Shown: positions 17,296-26,028, counted from the first letter of the stretch. The stretch: 64,000 nt of DNA from a bacterium (GCA_017538365.1 JAFYIZ010000028.1:62001-126000), one strand, 5' to 3'. The notes: generated from the letters alone by a model not told the origin. A program made the numbers and translations.

Positions 17296-18201
17296 CTATT
17301 CTTTTACCGATCCGATGAGCTGATCGATATTTTCATGCCTTTTTTCGAGGTATTCTTCAAGTTTTTCGGCGCATTCACCGGCAATTGCCGGATTTACGAA
17401 GTTGTATGCTCCGATCTGAACGGCTTTTGCTCCGACAATGAGGAAATCAAGAACATCTTCAAAGGACGATATTCCGCCGATTCCGATGACGGGGATTTTC
17501 ACTGTTTTTGCCGTCTGCCATACCATTCTGAGTGCGACCGGTTTTATCGCAGGGCCGCTCAAGCCGCCGATTTTGTTGCCCAGAATAAAAGTCCTTTTTT
17601 CGCGGTTTATTGCAGTTCCTATAAGCGTGTTTATTAGTGAAACCGCGTCTGCGCCGCCTGCTTCGGCTGCAAGGGCAGTCTGTGTTATGTCGGTCACGTT
17701 GGGTGAAAGTTTTACGATTACAGGTTTATCCGTTACAGCTTTAACGGCTTTTGTAAGTCTTTGAATTGTTTCAGGATTTGCTCCGAAAGCAGAACCTCCC
17801 GATTTTACGTTGGGGCAGGAGAGATTCATCTCAAATGCGTCGATTCTATCTTCTTTCGATAAAATCTCGGTAAGACGGACAAAATCTTCTTCAGAAGAGG
17901 CGTAAAGGTTGACGATTATCGCACATTTGAGATCTCTGATTTTCGGCATGATCTCGTTCAGAAAGTGCTTCGAGCCGCAGTTTTCAAGCCCGATGGAGTT
18001 GAGCATTCCGGAAGCTGTTTCGACAACGCGCGGACTCGGATTTCCAGCTCTCGGTTCAATCGAAATCCCTTTCGTGCAGAATCCGCCGATCTTGTTGAGG
18101 TCGAAAAAGTCGGTGAATTCGCTTCCGTAACCGAAAGTTCCGGAAGCGGTTAGAATCGGGTTCTTGAGTTTGAGTTTCCCAATATTTACAGAAAGATCCA
18201 T
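17296..18201 (-). CDS. pyrD: Dihydroorotate dehydrogenase, class 1B type
   Basis: 301 residues. The catalytic base Cys129 in EMNLSCPNVKSGG, the N-terminal ASGTFGYG, and the FMN-binding VIGIGGISS and GAKAVQIG segments are present. A Cys at the active site marks class 1, and overall sequence fits the NAD-linked 1B form, which needs PyrK; no pyrK lies beside it. Makes orotate for pyrimidines. Confidence 0.92.
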   Translation of the reverse strand: MDLSVNIGKLKLKNPILTASGTFGYGSEFTDFFDLNKIGGFCTKGISIEPRAGNPSPRVVETASGMLNSIGLENCGSKHFLNEIMPKIRDLKCAIIVNLYASSEEDFVRLTEILSKEDRIDAFEMNLSCPNVKSGGSAFGANPETIQRLTKAVKAVTDKPVIVKLSPNVTDITQTALAAEAGGADAVSLINTLIGTAINREKRTFILGNKIGGLSGPAIKPVALRMVWQTAKTVKIPVIGIGGISSFEDVLDFLIVGAKAVQIGAYNFVNPAIAGECAEKLEEYLEKRHENIDQLIGSVKE

Positions 18202-18383
18202 ACCTTAGCAACTCCTTTTTTTCAAATCAAACAAAAACCATAAACGATAGTATAAAAGATTTTTTTATCAAATTTCTTGTTTTATCTGAATGAGGTGGTT
18301 GCTTGTTTTTTTAAGAGTGAAAAAATTCCAGCTTTCTGCAAAAAGTGCTATATTGCCGCGCTTTCTGTTTTCGGAGAGAAAAA

Positions 18384-19013
18384 ATGAACGGAAAAAAGTG
18401 CTACATTCTCGATTTTGACGGAACGGTAACCGCGTTGGACACGCTGGTCGTCGCGTTCGATAAATACTGCATTGTCGATTGGCGCGAGCTGGAAAATGAG
18501 ATGCGTGCCGGAAGAAAGGAACGTCATCAGACTTTGGTCGATGAAGTCGAATCGATGAAGGCTGAAAAAGAAGAACTCTTCGATTTTATTAAGAAAAATG
18601 TTCCTGTAAGAAAAGGGTTCTTCGATTTTGTGAAAAAAGTCCGCGAAAACGGGGATGAAATCGTGATCTTAAGCGGCGGTTTCAGAAGTTTTGCAGACCT
18701 TTTCATGAACAATGTTGAAGTCGAGGCTTATATCAACGATATCAAATACTTAGGCAACAAAAACTGGGAACTCGTCCCGTGCCGGAACGCACTTCCGCCT
18801 CTCTGCAATAAAAACTGCTCGAACTGCAAACGGGCAGTCGTTGAAAAATATAAAAACGAAGGCTTCGAAACTATCTATTTCGGTGACGGCGAGACCGATT
18901 TCTGCGGTTCAAGATACGCTGATAAAATCTATGCAACCGATGAACTTGCCGAAAAACTCGCTTCCGAAAACGTGAAATTCACATATTTTAAAGATTATAC
19001 TGATATTTTGTGA
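18384..19013 (+). CDS. HAD-IB phosphatase, MtnX-like
   Basis: 209 residues from ATG 18384 with GGAGAG upstream. Motif I DFDGT (Asp10, Asp12), motif II LSGGFRSF, motif IV FGDGETDFCG. A Cys-rich insertion PPLCNKNCSNCKR (four Cys) could bind metal. Closest recognised group is the MtnX/phosphoserine-phosphatase-like HAD-IB enzymes, but no methionine-salvage gene lies nearby, so the substrate is uncertain. It precedes hydF by 7 nt and is probably co-transcribed. TATATT at 18349-18354 is a likely -10. Confidence 0.75.
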   Translation: MNGKKCYILDFDGTVTALDTLVVAFDKYCIVDWRELENEMRAGRKERHQTLVDEVESMKAEKEELFDFIKKNVPVRKGFFDFVKKVRENGDEIVILSGGFRSFADLFMNNVEVEAYINDIKYLGNKNWELVPCRNALPPLCNKNCSNCKRAVVEKYKNEGFETIYFGDGETDFCGSRYADKIYATDELAEKLASENVKFTYFKDYTDIL

Positions 19014-19020
19014 GGAAATT

Positions 19021-20214
19021 ATGAGCAGAGTAATGACTGGCGACAGGCTCCGCATTTCGATTTTCGGCAGGAGAAATGCCGGAAAGTCTTCTTTGATAAA
19101 CGCTTTCACGGGGCAGAATGTGGCGATCGTTTCCGATGTTCCGGGAACTACGACCGATCCCGTAATGAAAGCGATCGAGCTTTTTCCTACTGGTCCTGCG
19201 ATCCTTATTGACACAGCCGGACTTGACGATACAGGCGATGCTTTGGGTCTTGAAAGGGTAAAAAAATCGGTAAGTTATCTAAAAAAATCGGATATGGTGA
19301 TCCTTGTTGTAGATGCTTCCGGAACTGCCGGAGAACTTGAGGACAACATAATTGCTGAATGCGAAAATGAAAAAATCCCGCTCATTCTGGTTCTCAACAA
19401 GTCGGAACTGACCCTTTCGGAAAGCGTTAAAACGTGGCTCGAAGGCAAAGAATACATTTCGGCAAGCGCTAAAAACAACGAAGGAATTGAGAAAATCACG
19501 AAAAAGATAACGGAACTCTCTCCAGACGAGTGGGAACCGCCGTTTCTGCGCGATCTCATAAATCCCGGAGATATCGTTCTGATGATAACTCCTATTGATT
19601 CAAGCGCGCCGAAAGGACGCATGATCATGCCGCAGGTTAGAGCTTGGAGAGACATTCTTGACGGCGGAGGTATTGCTCTTTCGTGCGAGCCGGCTAATCT
19701 GCAGAAAACGTTTGATTCGCTCAAAAGCAAACCGGCTCTCGTAGTCACAGATTCTCAGGTCTTTTCAAAAGTTGCTCCTGTTGTTCCAGAAGATGTTCCT
19801 TTCACGTCGTTTTCGATCCTTTCGATCAGGCAGAAAGGAAATCTCGCTGAAATGGTGAAGGCTGTTAAAACGGTTGAAAATCTTAAAGCTGGCGACAAAG
19901 TGCTGATCGCAGAAAGCTGCTCGCACCATTCTCAGGATGATGACATAGCCCGCGTCAAGATACCGAAATGGCTGAATGACAAAGTAGGCGGCGGACTTAT
20001 AATAGAAACTTCAAGCGGCAGGGATTATCCCGAAAATCTCACTGACTACAAACTGATAGTTCACTGCGGTGCCTGCACTTTGAACCGCCGCGAGATGCTG
20101 CTTCGTCAGGCGATCCCCGCTGAAAAAGGAGTGCCTGTGACGAATTTCGGAGTTCTCATAAGCTATCTGCACGGCGTTTTCCCGCGTGCGCTGAAACCTT
20201 TCGGGATTGAGTGA
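19021..20214 (+). CDS. hydF: [FeFe]-hydrogenase H-cluster maturation GTPase HydF
   Basis: 397 residues. N-terminal GTPase domain (P-loop GRRNAGKSS 16-24, DTAG, NKSE) followed by the HydF-specific iron-sulfur region: Cys300-x-His302/303 in ESCSHH, and HCGAC with Cys349 and Cys352, then NRREML and VPVTNFGVLI. HydF is the scaffold that carries the 2Fe precursor made by HydE and HydG to the hydrogenase. Neither hydE, hydG nor a hydrogenase is in this window. Its presence shows the organism makes an [FeFe]-hydrogenase. The following small gene begins within 12 nt. Confidence 0.95.
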   Translation: MSRVMTGDRLRISIFGRRNAGKSSLINAFTGQNVAIVSDVPGTTTDPVMKAIELFPTGPAILIDTAGLDDTGDALGLERVKKSVSYLKKSDMVILVVDASGTAGELEDNIIAECENEKIPLILVLNKSELTLSESVKTWLEGKEYISASAKNNEGIEKITKKITELSPDEWEPPFLRDLINPGDIVLMITPIDSSAPKGRMIMPQVRAWRDILDGGGIALSCEPANLQKTFDSLKSKPALVVTDSQVFSKVAPVVPEDVPFTSFSILSIRQKGNLAEMVKAVKTVENLKAGDKVLIAESCSHHSQDDDIARVKIPKWLNDKVGGGLIIETSSGRDYPENLTDYKLIVHCGACTLNRREMLLRQAIPAEKGVPVTNFGVLISYLHGVFPRALKPFGIE

Positions 20215-20225
20215 ACGAGGTAAAA

Positions 20226-20441
20226 ATGGTTACTGAAACAATGATTATAATTGCTCTCAGGCAGAAAAACTGGGAGGCTGCGGCTGAAATGGTGCATGAA
20301 TACGCCGAGAAAAAGCCGGAAAGTGAGATCGCCAAGATCTTTTATGCGGTTGAAACGGCTGAAAAGTCGGTCGAAGCGGCGTGGCTGCTTTCAATTTTTG
20401 CCGAAATAAAATGGCGCGAAATGAATGAGGTCGATATATGA
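20226..20441 (+). CDS. Small helical hypothetical protein
   Basis: 71 residues from ATG 20226, preceded by GAGG with a 5-nt gap; the upstream GTG at 20211 lacks spacing. Predicted all-helical (QKNWEAAAEMVHEYAEKK), like a single TPR-type hairpin. It sits between hydF and aroQ and overlaps aroQ by 4 nt (ATGA), so it is translated as part of this operon. No family is recognised. Confidence 0.7.
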   Translation: MVTETMIIIALRQKNWEAAAEMVHEYAEKKPESEIAKIFYAVETAEKSVEAAWLLSIFAEIKWREMNEVDI

Positions 20442-20872
20442 AAATCCTGCTTATTGAAGGACCTCTGCTTGATAAAATAGGCGAGAGGGAGCCTGAGATC
20501 TACGGTGGAAAGGGAACGCGCGAAAAACTGATCTCCGCTTTCAATGAAAAGGCTGCCGCTCTCGGAGTCGAGACCGAAGCGGTTTCAGAATACTGCGAAG
20601 GAGCTCTCGCAAAAATCATCGTAAATGCAAAATGTGACGGAATCGTGATAAATCCCGGCGCTTACACTCACACGAGCGTTCTTCTGCGTGATGCACTTCT
20701 GTGCTCAAAAATCCCGTTTGTCGAAGCGCATATCTCAAATGTCTTCGAAAGAGAAGAATTCCGCAGAAAATCGTATTTGAATGATGTCGCCGTCAAAGTT
20801 GTTTACGGTCTGGGAACTGCGACTTATTCCACCGCGCTCGAAGGTTTAGTCGCTTTTCTTAAAGCAAATTAA
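20438..20872 (+). CDS. aroQ: 3-dehydroquinate dehydratase, type II (variant active-site loop)
   Basis: 144 residues, normal for type II enzymes. Clear hallmarks: GEREPEIYG (Arg17, Tyr22), VINPGAYTHTSV, and ISNVFEREEFRRKS. These place it in AroQ, which removes water from 3-dehydroquinate in the shikimate pathway. The N-terminal loop reads EGPLLDKIG where the family has NGPNLNLLG, so two conserved asparagines are replaced. It may have altered kinetics or substrate. The TAA overlaps the stop codon of convergent rimM (4 nt). Confidence 0.85.
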   Translation: MKILLIEGPLLDKIGEREPEIYGGKGTREKLISAFNEKAAALGVETEAVSEYCEGALAKIIVNAKCDGIVINPGAYTHTSVLLRDALLCSKIPFVEAHISNVFEREEFRRKSYLNDVAVKVVYGLGTATYSTALEGLVAFLKAN

Positions 20873-21345
20873 GGTTTGGCTACGAGCACGATCTTTCCTT
20901 TTTCCAACCTGAAAAACTTTTCGGTAAAAGGTATGAATTCCGAAGATTTGTCCTCTTTTTCGATTTCGGCCAAAGAGTAGGTCGGAGTAGGGGTGAATGT
21001 GACGATTTTGCCTAATAGTTTGCCCGACTTGTCAAAAACAGACTCTCCAATTAAAAGATCCTGAGATCGACCGAAAATCTCTTCTTCGGGAAGAGCAAAC
21101 TTTTCACCGATCAGAAATTCGGCTTTTTTGAATGAGTCGACTCCGTCAAGACGAACTGCAAAACCTTTGCCGATCTTTGTTATCGCGGCAATACGCCACT
21201 TTGTTTTGAACTCAAAATGATAGAGATGATTAAAATCCAATAAAAAATCGCTGTCTTTGAATTCCGGCTTGAAAAGAAGAGAACCGTCTTTTTTCAGAAC
21301 TTTCGAAAAAGTTCCTACGACTTTTAAAGATGGGGTGCTATTCAA
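20869..21345 (-). CDS. rimM: Ribosome maturation factor RimM
   Basis: 158 residues from a TTG at 21345 that overlaps the stop of khpA (TTGA), suggesting coupling; a GTG at 21369 would add 8 residues. The N-terminal beta-barrel segment LKVVGTFSK and the PRC-barrel LIGESVFDKSGKLLGKI match RimM, which binds S19 and helps 30S assembly. The assignment is supported by the order ffh-rpsP-khpA-rimM, which is conserved in many bacteria. The usual trmD is missing here: the operon stops against convergent aroQ. Confidence 0.8.
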   Translation of the reverse strand: MNSTPSLKVVGTFSKVLKKDGSLLFKPEFKDSDFLLDFNHLYHFEFKTKWRIAAITKIGKGFAVRLDGVDSFKKAEFLIGEKFALPEEEIFGRSQDLLIGESVFDKSGKLLGKIVTFTPTPTYSLAEIEKEDKSSEFIPFTEKFFRLEKGKIVLVAKP

Positions 21346-21575
21346 TCTTCGACTATTTCGAGAGTGCACTTTTTCTGCTCATGTGAAGTTGCAGCGCCGA
21401 GAAGAACTCTCATTGCCTTCGCAATCCTACCTTCTTTGCCGATAACTTTACCAAGATCAGATTTTGCTACTCTGAGTTCGAGAACGGTCGAATTTTCGCC
21501 TTCAACTTCTGTTACTGAAACCTGTTCGGGATGATCAACCAGTTTCATAGCGATTTGTTCAATGAGTTCTTTCAT
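21342..21575 (-). CDS. khpA: KH-domain RNA-binding protein KhpA (YlqC)
   Basis: 77 residues, a single KH domain with the GxxG loop in GKVIGKEGRIAKAMR. Located between rpsP and rimM as in many genomes. In Gram-positives KhpA pairs with KhpB and affects cell-division mRNAs; its role here is not known. Confidence 0.92.
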   Translation of the reverse strand: MKELIEQIAMKLVDHPEQVSVTEVEGENSTVLELRVAKSDLGKVIGKEGRIAKAMRVLLGAATSHEQKKCTLEIVED

Positions 21576-21607
21576 AAAATCCTCCGAAAATAGAAGAAGT
21601 TAAACTC

Positions 21608-21847
21608 TTACTTTCTTACTTTTTTTACGAGAGAAGCGACTGTGTCGGAGCTCTGTGCGCCTTTTTTGATCCATTCGTCATACTTTTCAACATCGATAAC
21701 GATTTCAGCCGGATCAACACACGGATTGTAGTGTCCGAGTCTTTCGAGATAATCGCTGTCTCTTTTCTTTCTGCTGTCAAGAACAACAACTCTGTAAGAA
21801 GGTTTTTTCTTGGAACCGCCTCTGGTCAGTCTGATGCTAACGCTCAT
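21608..21847 (-). CDS. rpsP: Ribosomal protein S16
   Basis: 79 residues from ATG 21847, which has GGAGG upstream; the in-frame TTG at 21859 is part of that site. SIRLTRGGSKKKPSYRVVV and YNPCVDP are typical of bS16. Second gene of the ffh operon, 15 nt after ffh. Confidence 0.95.
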   Translation of the reverse strand: MSVSIRLTRGGSKKKPSYRVVVLDSRKKRDSDYLERLGHYNPCVDPAEIVIDVEKYDEWIKKGAQSSDTVASLVKKVRK

Positions 21848-21862
21848 TAAATCCTCCAAAAA

Positions 21863-23215
21863 TTATTTGACTAAGTTGCCTAAACCCTTGAATTTTTTCA
21901 TAAGCCCGCCCAATCCGAGCTTATTTATGCTTTTCATCATTTTTTTCATTTCAAGGTATTGCTTCATAAACTGGTTTATATCCTGAACCTTCGTTCCGCT
22001 GCCGTTCGCGATCCTTCTGCGGCGCGATGCGTTGAGAATTTCGGGTTTTCTGCGCTCTTCTTTTGTCATCGAGAAGATGATGGCTTCGATTTTGGAAAGC
22101 TCTTTGTCAAGGTTGACTTTTCCTTCCATCTGCTTCATCGCCTTGCCCATTCCCGGAATCATTTCAAGCATGTTTTCCATCGGGCCCATATTCTTTATCA
22201 TCTTCATCTGAGAGAGGAAATCTTCGAGGTCAAACTCGTCTTTTCCCATTTTTTTCTGAAGTCTGAGAGCTTCTTCTGCGTTGATTTTTTCAGTCGCCTT
22301 TTCGACAAGCGAAAGAACATCACCCAAACCGACTATACGGCCTGCGATTCTTTCGGGATGGAAAACTTCGAACTGGTCGATTTTTTCGCCCATACCGACG
22401 AATTTGAGCGGAGCGCCCGTTGCAGCATTGATAGAAAGCGCCGCACCGCCTCTCGCATCACCGTCCATTTTCGTTAGAACGACGCCGGTAATCGAAAGTC
22501 TTTTGTGAAACTCAGCCGCGACGTTTACTGCTTCCTGACCTGTCATAGCATCAGCTACGAAAAGGATTTCCGACGGTTCAACCGCGTTTTTGATGTTTGT
22601 GATTTCGTCCATCATCTCTTCATCGACCTGAAGACGGCCCGCGGTATCGATTATGATGACATCGGCGACGTTGTTTTTGCCGTATTCTACCGATTTTATT
22701 GCGATATCGACCGGATTCATGCCGACTTCCGACGGATAGACGTCAACATCGATTTTTGCAGCTAAAGTCTTGAGCTGATCAATCGCGGCAGGTCTGTAAA
22801 CATCGGCGGGAACGAGAAGAACTCTCTTTTTCATCTTGTTTTTGAGAAGGTAAGCTAACTTTCCCGCAGTCGTCGTTTTACCGCTTCCCTGAAGACCTGC
22901 CATGAGGATTATTGCCGGCGGTCTCACGTTCAGATTGAGCGAATGGTCGCCTTCTCCGAGCATCGAAATGAGCTCCTCGTGGAAGATTTTGATGAACATC
23001 TGACCAGGATTTATGCTTTTCGCAACTTCCGTGCCGAGTGCTCTTTCCTTAACCTTTTCAACGAGTTCCTTGACGACTTTGAAGTTTACGTCGGCTTCCA
23101 AAAGAGAAAGTTTGAGCTCTCTTATTCCGTCTTTGATATTGTCTTCAGTAAGCTTGCCGACACCGCGCAACTTTTTAAAGGTCGCTTCGAGTTTGTCGGT
23201 GAGTTGATCAAACAT
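21863..23215 (-). CDS. ffh: Signal recognition particle GTPase Ffh
   Basis: 450 residues. NG domains with P-loop GLQGSGKTTT, DTAGRLQVD, TKMDGDARGGA, and a methionine-rich M domain at the C-terminus that binds SRP RNA and signal sequences. Full length. First gene of ffh-rpsP-khpA-rimM with its own promoter, divergent from mlaE. No SRP RNA gene is seen nearby. Confidence 0.96.
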   Translation of the reverse strand: MFDQLTDKLEATFKKLRGVGKLTEDNIKDGIRELKLSLLEADVNFKVVKELVEKVKERALGTEVAKSINPGQMFIKIFHEELISMLGEGDHSLNLNVRPPAIILMAGLQGSGKTTTAGKLAYLLKNKMKKRVLLVPADVYRPAAIDQLKTLAAKIDVDVYPSEVGMNPVDIAIKSVEYGKNNVADVIIIDTAGRLQVDEEMMDEITNIKNAVEPSEILFVADAMTGQEAVNVAAEFHKRLSITGVVLTKMDGDARGGAALSINAATGAPLKFVGMGEKIDQFEVFHPERIAGRIVGLGDVLSLVEKATEKINAEEALRLQKKMGKDEFDLEDFLSQMKMIKNMGPMENMLEMIPGMGKAMKQMEGKVNLDKELSKIEAIIFSMTKEERRKPEILNASRRRRIANGSGTKVQDINQFMKQYLEMKKMMKSINKLGLGGLMKKFKGLGNLVK

Positions 23216-23240
23216 TTCACCCTCTCAAAAAAAGCCGTGC

Positions 23241-23268
23241 GATTATAGTGAAATTCTTTTTGTAGTCA
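23241..23268 (-). promoter_or_regulatory. ffh operon promoter
   Basis: Minus strand: TTGACT (23268-23263), 16-nt spacer, TATAAT (23246-23241), then CGCACGGC and T7 (23232-23226). Confidence 0.8.
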
Positions 23269-23276
23269 AGATTTTA

Positions 23277-23304
23277 GTTTATTTTCGCTGATAAAAGTGT
23301 ATAA
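23277..23304 (+). promoter_or_regulatory. mlaE promoter
   Basis: TATAAT at 23299-23304 with a weak -35 TTTATT at 23277-23282 (16 nt), then CGGGCG and T5. It faces the ffh promoter. Confidence 0.5.
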
Positions 23305-23330
23305 TCGGGCGTTGTTTTTCGGGGGATTCC

Positions 23331-24128
23331 GTGCGAGACTTTATTGAACAGCTAGGTTCCAAGGCGGTAAGCACTTTCAAAAACGTTTCGGGTTTCTGTG
23401 TATTCTGCCTGAAATGTCTGCGCGAATTTTTGATGGGGTCTTTTTTCAATCGCGCCGCGTTTGACATTCTGGTCATGCAGATATTTTTCACGGCATATCA
23501 GCTTCTCAACTTTTTTGTCATTCTGAGTGCGGTTTTCGGCAGTATATTCATCGGAATAGTTTTCCAGACTGTAAAAAGTATCGGTCTTGTCCAGTATCTG
23601 GGAAACATTATCATGGGTGTTGTTGTTCTGGAATTTTCGCCGCTTATCACGGTTGTTCTGCTTGCTTTGCGCAGTTCTTCCGCTGTTAATTCCGAGATTG
23701 CCGTTATGAAGGTCAACCACGAAATTGACGCGCTTGAGTCGTTCGGGATTGATCCGGTTGTATATCTTTTTCTTCCGAGAATCATCAGTTTTATCATAAG
23801 TGTGACGGTTCTTTCTTCGCTTTTTGCGATAATTGTCCTTTTCAGCGGTTTTGCTTTCAGCAGCGCGATATTCGGCATGAGTCTCGGGATATTCACAGAT
23901 ATGATTGTAAATTCAGTTACGGTTTTTGATATAATCCTGTTTTATATAAAAACGATAGTCTTCGGTTTTTTCATATCGGTTATTCCGCTTTACAACGGCT
24001 GGAAGACCAAGTATCGCTCTACCGACATCCCTGTTTCAGTACTTAGCGGGATGATGGGCGTTTTCATGTCGATAGTTTTGGTGGAGGTTGTGTCATTAGT
24101 AGCAAGATTCTTCCTGAATTCTTTGTGA
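23331..24128 (+). CDS. mlaE: MlaE-family lipid transport permease
   Basis: 265 residues from GTG 23331 after a GGGGG-type site. Five or six hydrophobic helices, with the MlaE signature region ALRSSSAVNSEIAVMKVNHE followed by IDALESFGIDPVVYLFLPR. MlaE is the membrane subunit of ABC systems moving phospholipid between inner and outer membranes. The next gene overlaps by 4 nt (GTGA) but encodes only a degenerate ATPase, and no mlaD or mlaC is in view. Confidence 0.93.
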   Translation: MRDFIEQLGSKAVSTFKNVSGFCVFCLKCLREFLMGSFFNRAAFDILVMQIFFTAYQLLNFFVILSAVFGSIFIGIVFQTVKSIGLVQYLGNIIMGVVVLEFSPLITVVLLALRSSSAVNSEIAVMKVNHEIDALESFGIDPVVYLFLPRIISFIISVTVLSSLFAIIVLFSGFAFSSAIFGMSLGIFTDMIVNSVTVFDIILFYIKTIVFGFFISVIPLYNGWKTKYRSTDIPVSVLSGMMGVFMSIVLVEVVSLVARFFLNSL

Positions 24129-24553
24129 GCGAAGCTGAGCTCAAAGCGCGTTCCGAGGCGATCCGTGCCGAACAGCGTGTCGGTTTTGTGTCGCCCGATA
24201 TCCCGCTTCTTTCGAACCTGAGTGTTTACGACAACATTTCGCTTGTTCCGCGTTATCTGACGACTGAAAAAGACGAGACGATACGTGCCGAAATCGAAAA
24301 AATGCTCGCTCTTCTGGAGATTTCCGATTCGATAAACAAAAAAACTTTTCAGATTGATTCCGATACGGTTTTCAAAGTCAAACTGCTGCGCGCTTTAATG
24401 CTGAAAGATTCCGTCACTGTCATTGACAGGCCGTTTGTTATGCTGAGCACCGCTGCCGACATAAAACCGATCGTGAAAATGCTGGACACGCTTGAGCTGG
24501 ACGGAAAAAAAGTCGTGTTTTTCGATTTCGAGTGGAATAAATCAAAATATTAA
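24125..24553 (+). CDS. Truncated, degenerate ABC ATPase next to MlaE
   Basis: 142 residues from a GTG overlapping the mlaE stop. The sequence aligns with the middle and end of an MlaF-like ATPase: SEAELKARSEAIRAEQRVGF, then VSP in place of the Q-loop VFQ, LSNLSVYDNISLV, and a Walker B-like SVTVIDRPF. Missing are the Walker A region (about 50-60 N-terminal residues), the LSGGQ signature (KTFQIDSDTVFK instead) and the catalytic Glu (DRP for DEP). No Walker A can be recovered in the overlapping upstream gene. It probably cannot hydrolyse ATP. It is still in frame and coupled to mlaE, so it may act as a structural partner or be a decaying gene. Confidence 0.75.
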   Translation: MSEAELKARSEAIRAEQRVGFVSPDIPLLSNLSVYDNISLVPRYLTTEKDETIRAEIEKMLALLEISDSINKKTFQIDSDTVFKVKLLRALMLKDSVTVIDRPFVMLSTAADIKPIVKMLDTLELDGKKVVFFDFEWNKSKY

Positions 24554-25920
24554 ATGTGAATTGCTCTTCCGAGTGCTCCGAGCAATGCTTCAAGCGACGC
24601 TTCAGAAAGTGTCGGATGCGGATGGATCGATTCGACGATTTCTTCTGCTGTGAGTCCTGCGTTCATTGCCGGAATGAATTCCGAAATGAGGTCGGTCGCA
24701 CCGTTTCCGATTATGTGAACGCCGAGGATTTTGTGCGTTTCTTCGTCAATTATGACTTTTACGAATCCGGTCGTGTGGTTTGCCGCAACTGCTTTTCCGT
24801 TCGCGCTGAAGGGGAATTTGCCGACTTTGAATTTAAGTCCCTTTTCAGCAGCCTGAGCCTCTTTGAGACCCATCGACGCGATCGACGGAGTGCAGTATAT
24901 GCAAGCTGGATTGTAGAGATAGTTTATCGGTTTAAGATCTTTCATTCCAGCAATCTGCTCAACAGCCAGGATTCCTTCATGTTCTGCCGTGTGTGCAAGC
25001 ATCGGAGTGAAAATAACGTCACCGACTGCGTAGATTCCCGGAACGTTCGTGCGGCAGAATTCGTCAACGGGGATGAAACCGCGTCTGTCCGGAGTGATTC
25101 CGGCAGCTTCGAGGTTGAGGTTCGCCGTATTCGGAGAGCGTCCGACGCAGGAGAGGACCTGCTCAGCCTCAACGACATTTCCGTTTGCGAGAGTGAGTGT
25201 TACGCTTTCATCGGTTTTCTCAGCTTTTTCAACCGAAGTGCCTGTAATTATTTTGATTTTTTTCTTCTTAAACTCTTTTGTGAGTTCTTTGGAAATGTCT
25301 GCGTCTTCCATCGGAATGATTGAATTCATCGCTTCGATTATCGTTACTTCGACTCCGAAAGTGCGGTAGACGAAACCAAGCTCGACTCCGATTACGCCGC
25401 CGCCGATTATTGCAAGGCTTTTCGGCAGTTTTGCCTGGAAAAGCGCCTGATCGGAGCTGATGATTTTTTTATTGTCGATCGAAAAATTGGGGAAATCGCG
25501 GACAACCGATCCTGTTGCAATGATGATGTTTTCAGCGTCAAATTCGGTTTCGCCGGCTTTTACGGTGTGGGGCGAAGTGAATTGTGCTTCAGCCTGAACG
25601 AGACGGACGTTGTTTTTCTTGAAAAGGTATGCGATTCCCATTCTGTTTTTTGAAGCAGCATTTTTTGCGTGGTCATTTACTTTTGTCCAGTCAAATTCGG
25701 CACTTGCCGTGATTCCTAAAGCCTCTGCGCCAAGTATCGAATTGAATGTTTCTGCTGCCGAAATGAGCGCTTTCGTCGGGATGCAGCCGCGGTTGAGGCA
25801 TGTTCCGCCGACAAATCCGCGTTCGATGACGACCGGTTCTAACCCAAGCTGAGCCGCTCTGATTGCTGCAACATAACCGCCTGGACCTGCACCGATGATG
25901 AGAAGTTTTACTTTTTCCAT
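24550..25920 (-). CDS. lpdA: Dihydrolipoyl dehydrogenase
   Basis: 456 residues. FAD motif GAGPGGYVAAI, redox-active Cys41/Cys46 in GGTCLNRGCIPTK, central NAD motif IIGGGVIGVELG, and C-terminal HPHPTLSEA with the catalytic His. Reoxidises lipoamide in 2-oxoacid dehydrogenase or glycine cleavage complexes; no partner E1/E2 gene is adjacent, but lipA at 47339 fits. Stop overlaps that of the convergent ABC remnant by 4 nt. Confidence 0.95.
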   Translation of the reverse strand: MEKVKLLIIGAGPGGYVAAIRAAQLGLEPVVIERGFVGGTCLNRGCIPTKALISAAETFNSILGAEALGITASAEFDWTKVNDHAKNAASKNRMGIAYLFKKNNVRLVQAEAQFTSPHTVKAGETEFDAENIIIATGSVVRDFPNFSIDNKKIISSDQALFQAKLPKSLAIIGGGVIGVELGFVYRTFGVEVTIIEAMNSIIPMEDADISKELTKEFKKKKIKIITGTSVEKAEKTDESVTLTLANGNVVEAEQVLSCVGRSPNTANLNLEAAGITPDRRGFIPVDEFCRTNVPGIYAVGDVIFTPMLAHTAEHEGILAVEQIAGMKDLKPINYLYNPACIYCTPSIASMGLKEAQAAEKGLKFKVGKFPFSANGKAVAANHTTGFVKVIIDEETHKILGVHIIGNGATDLISEFIPAMNAGLTAEEIVESIHPHPTLSEASLEALLGALGRAIHI

Positions 25921-25964
25921 TATTTCCTCCTTAAAAAATAAAAAGAATCAACAAATTGCGCGCA

Positions 25965-25992
25965 ATATTAGGAAAAAGCGGGAAAAAGGCAA
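25965..25992 (-). promoter_or_regulatory. lpdA promoter
   Basis: Minus strand: TTGCCT (25992-25987), 16-nt spacer, TAATAT (25970-25965), then TGCGCGCA. Confidence 0.6.
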
Positions 25993-26000
25993 AATTTTTG

Positions 26001-26028
26001 TTGCCTTTTTTATTTCAGGTATTATAAA
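26001..26028 (+). promoter_or_regulatory. Promoter of the radical-SAM/DUF4130 pair
   Basis: TTGCCT (26001-26006), 16-nt spacer, TATAAA (26023-26028), then GGCAGTGC and TTTTGTTTTTT. Confidence 0.65.

Noticed and set aside
19021-20214. HydF first considered as Der/EngA or another Era-like GTPase
   Set aside because: Only one GTPase domain and a C-terminal CSHH...HCGAC iron-sulfur region specific to HydF.
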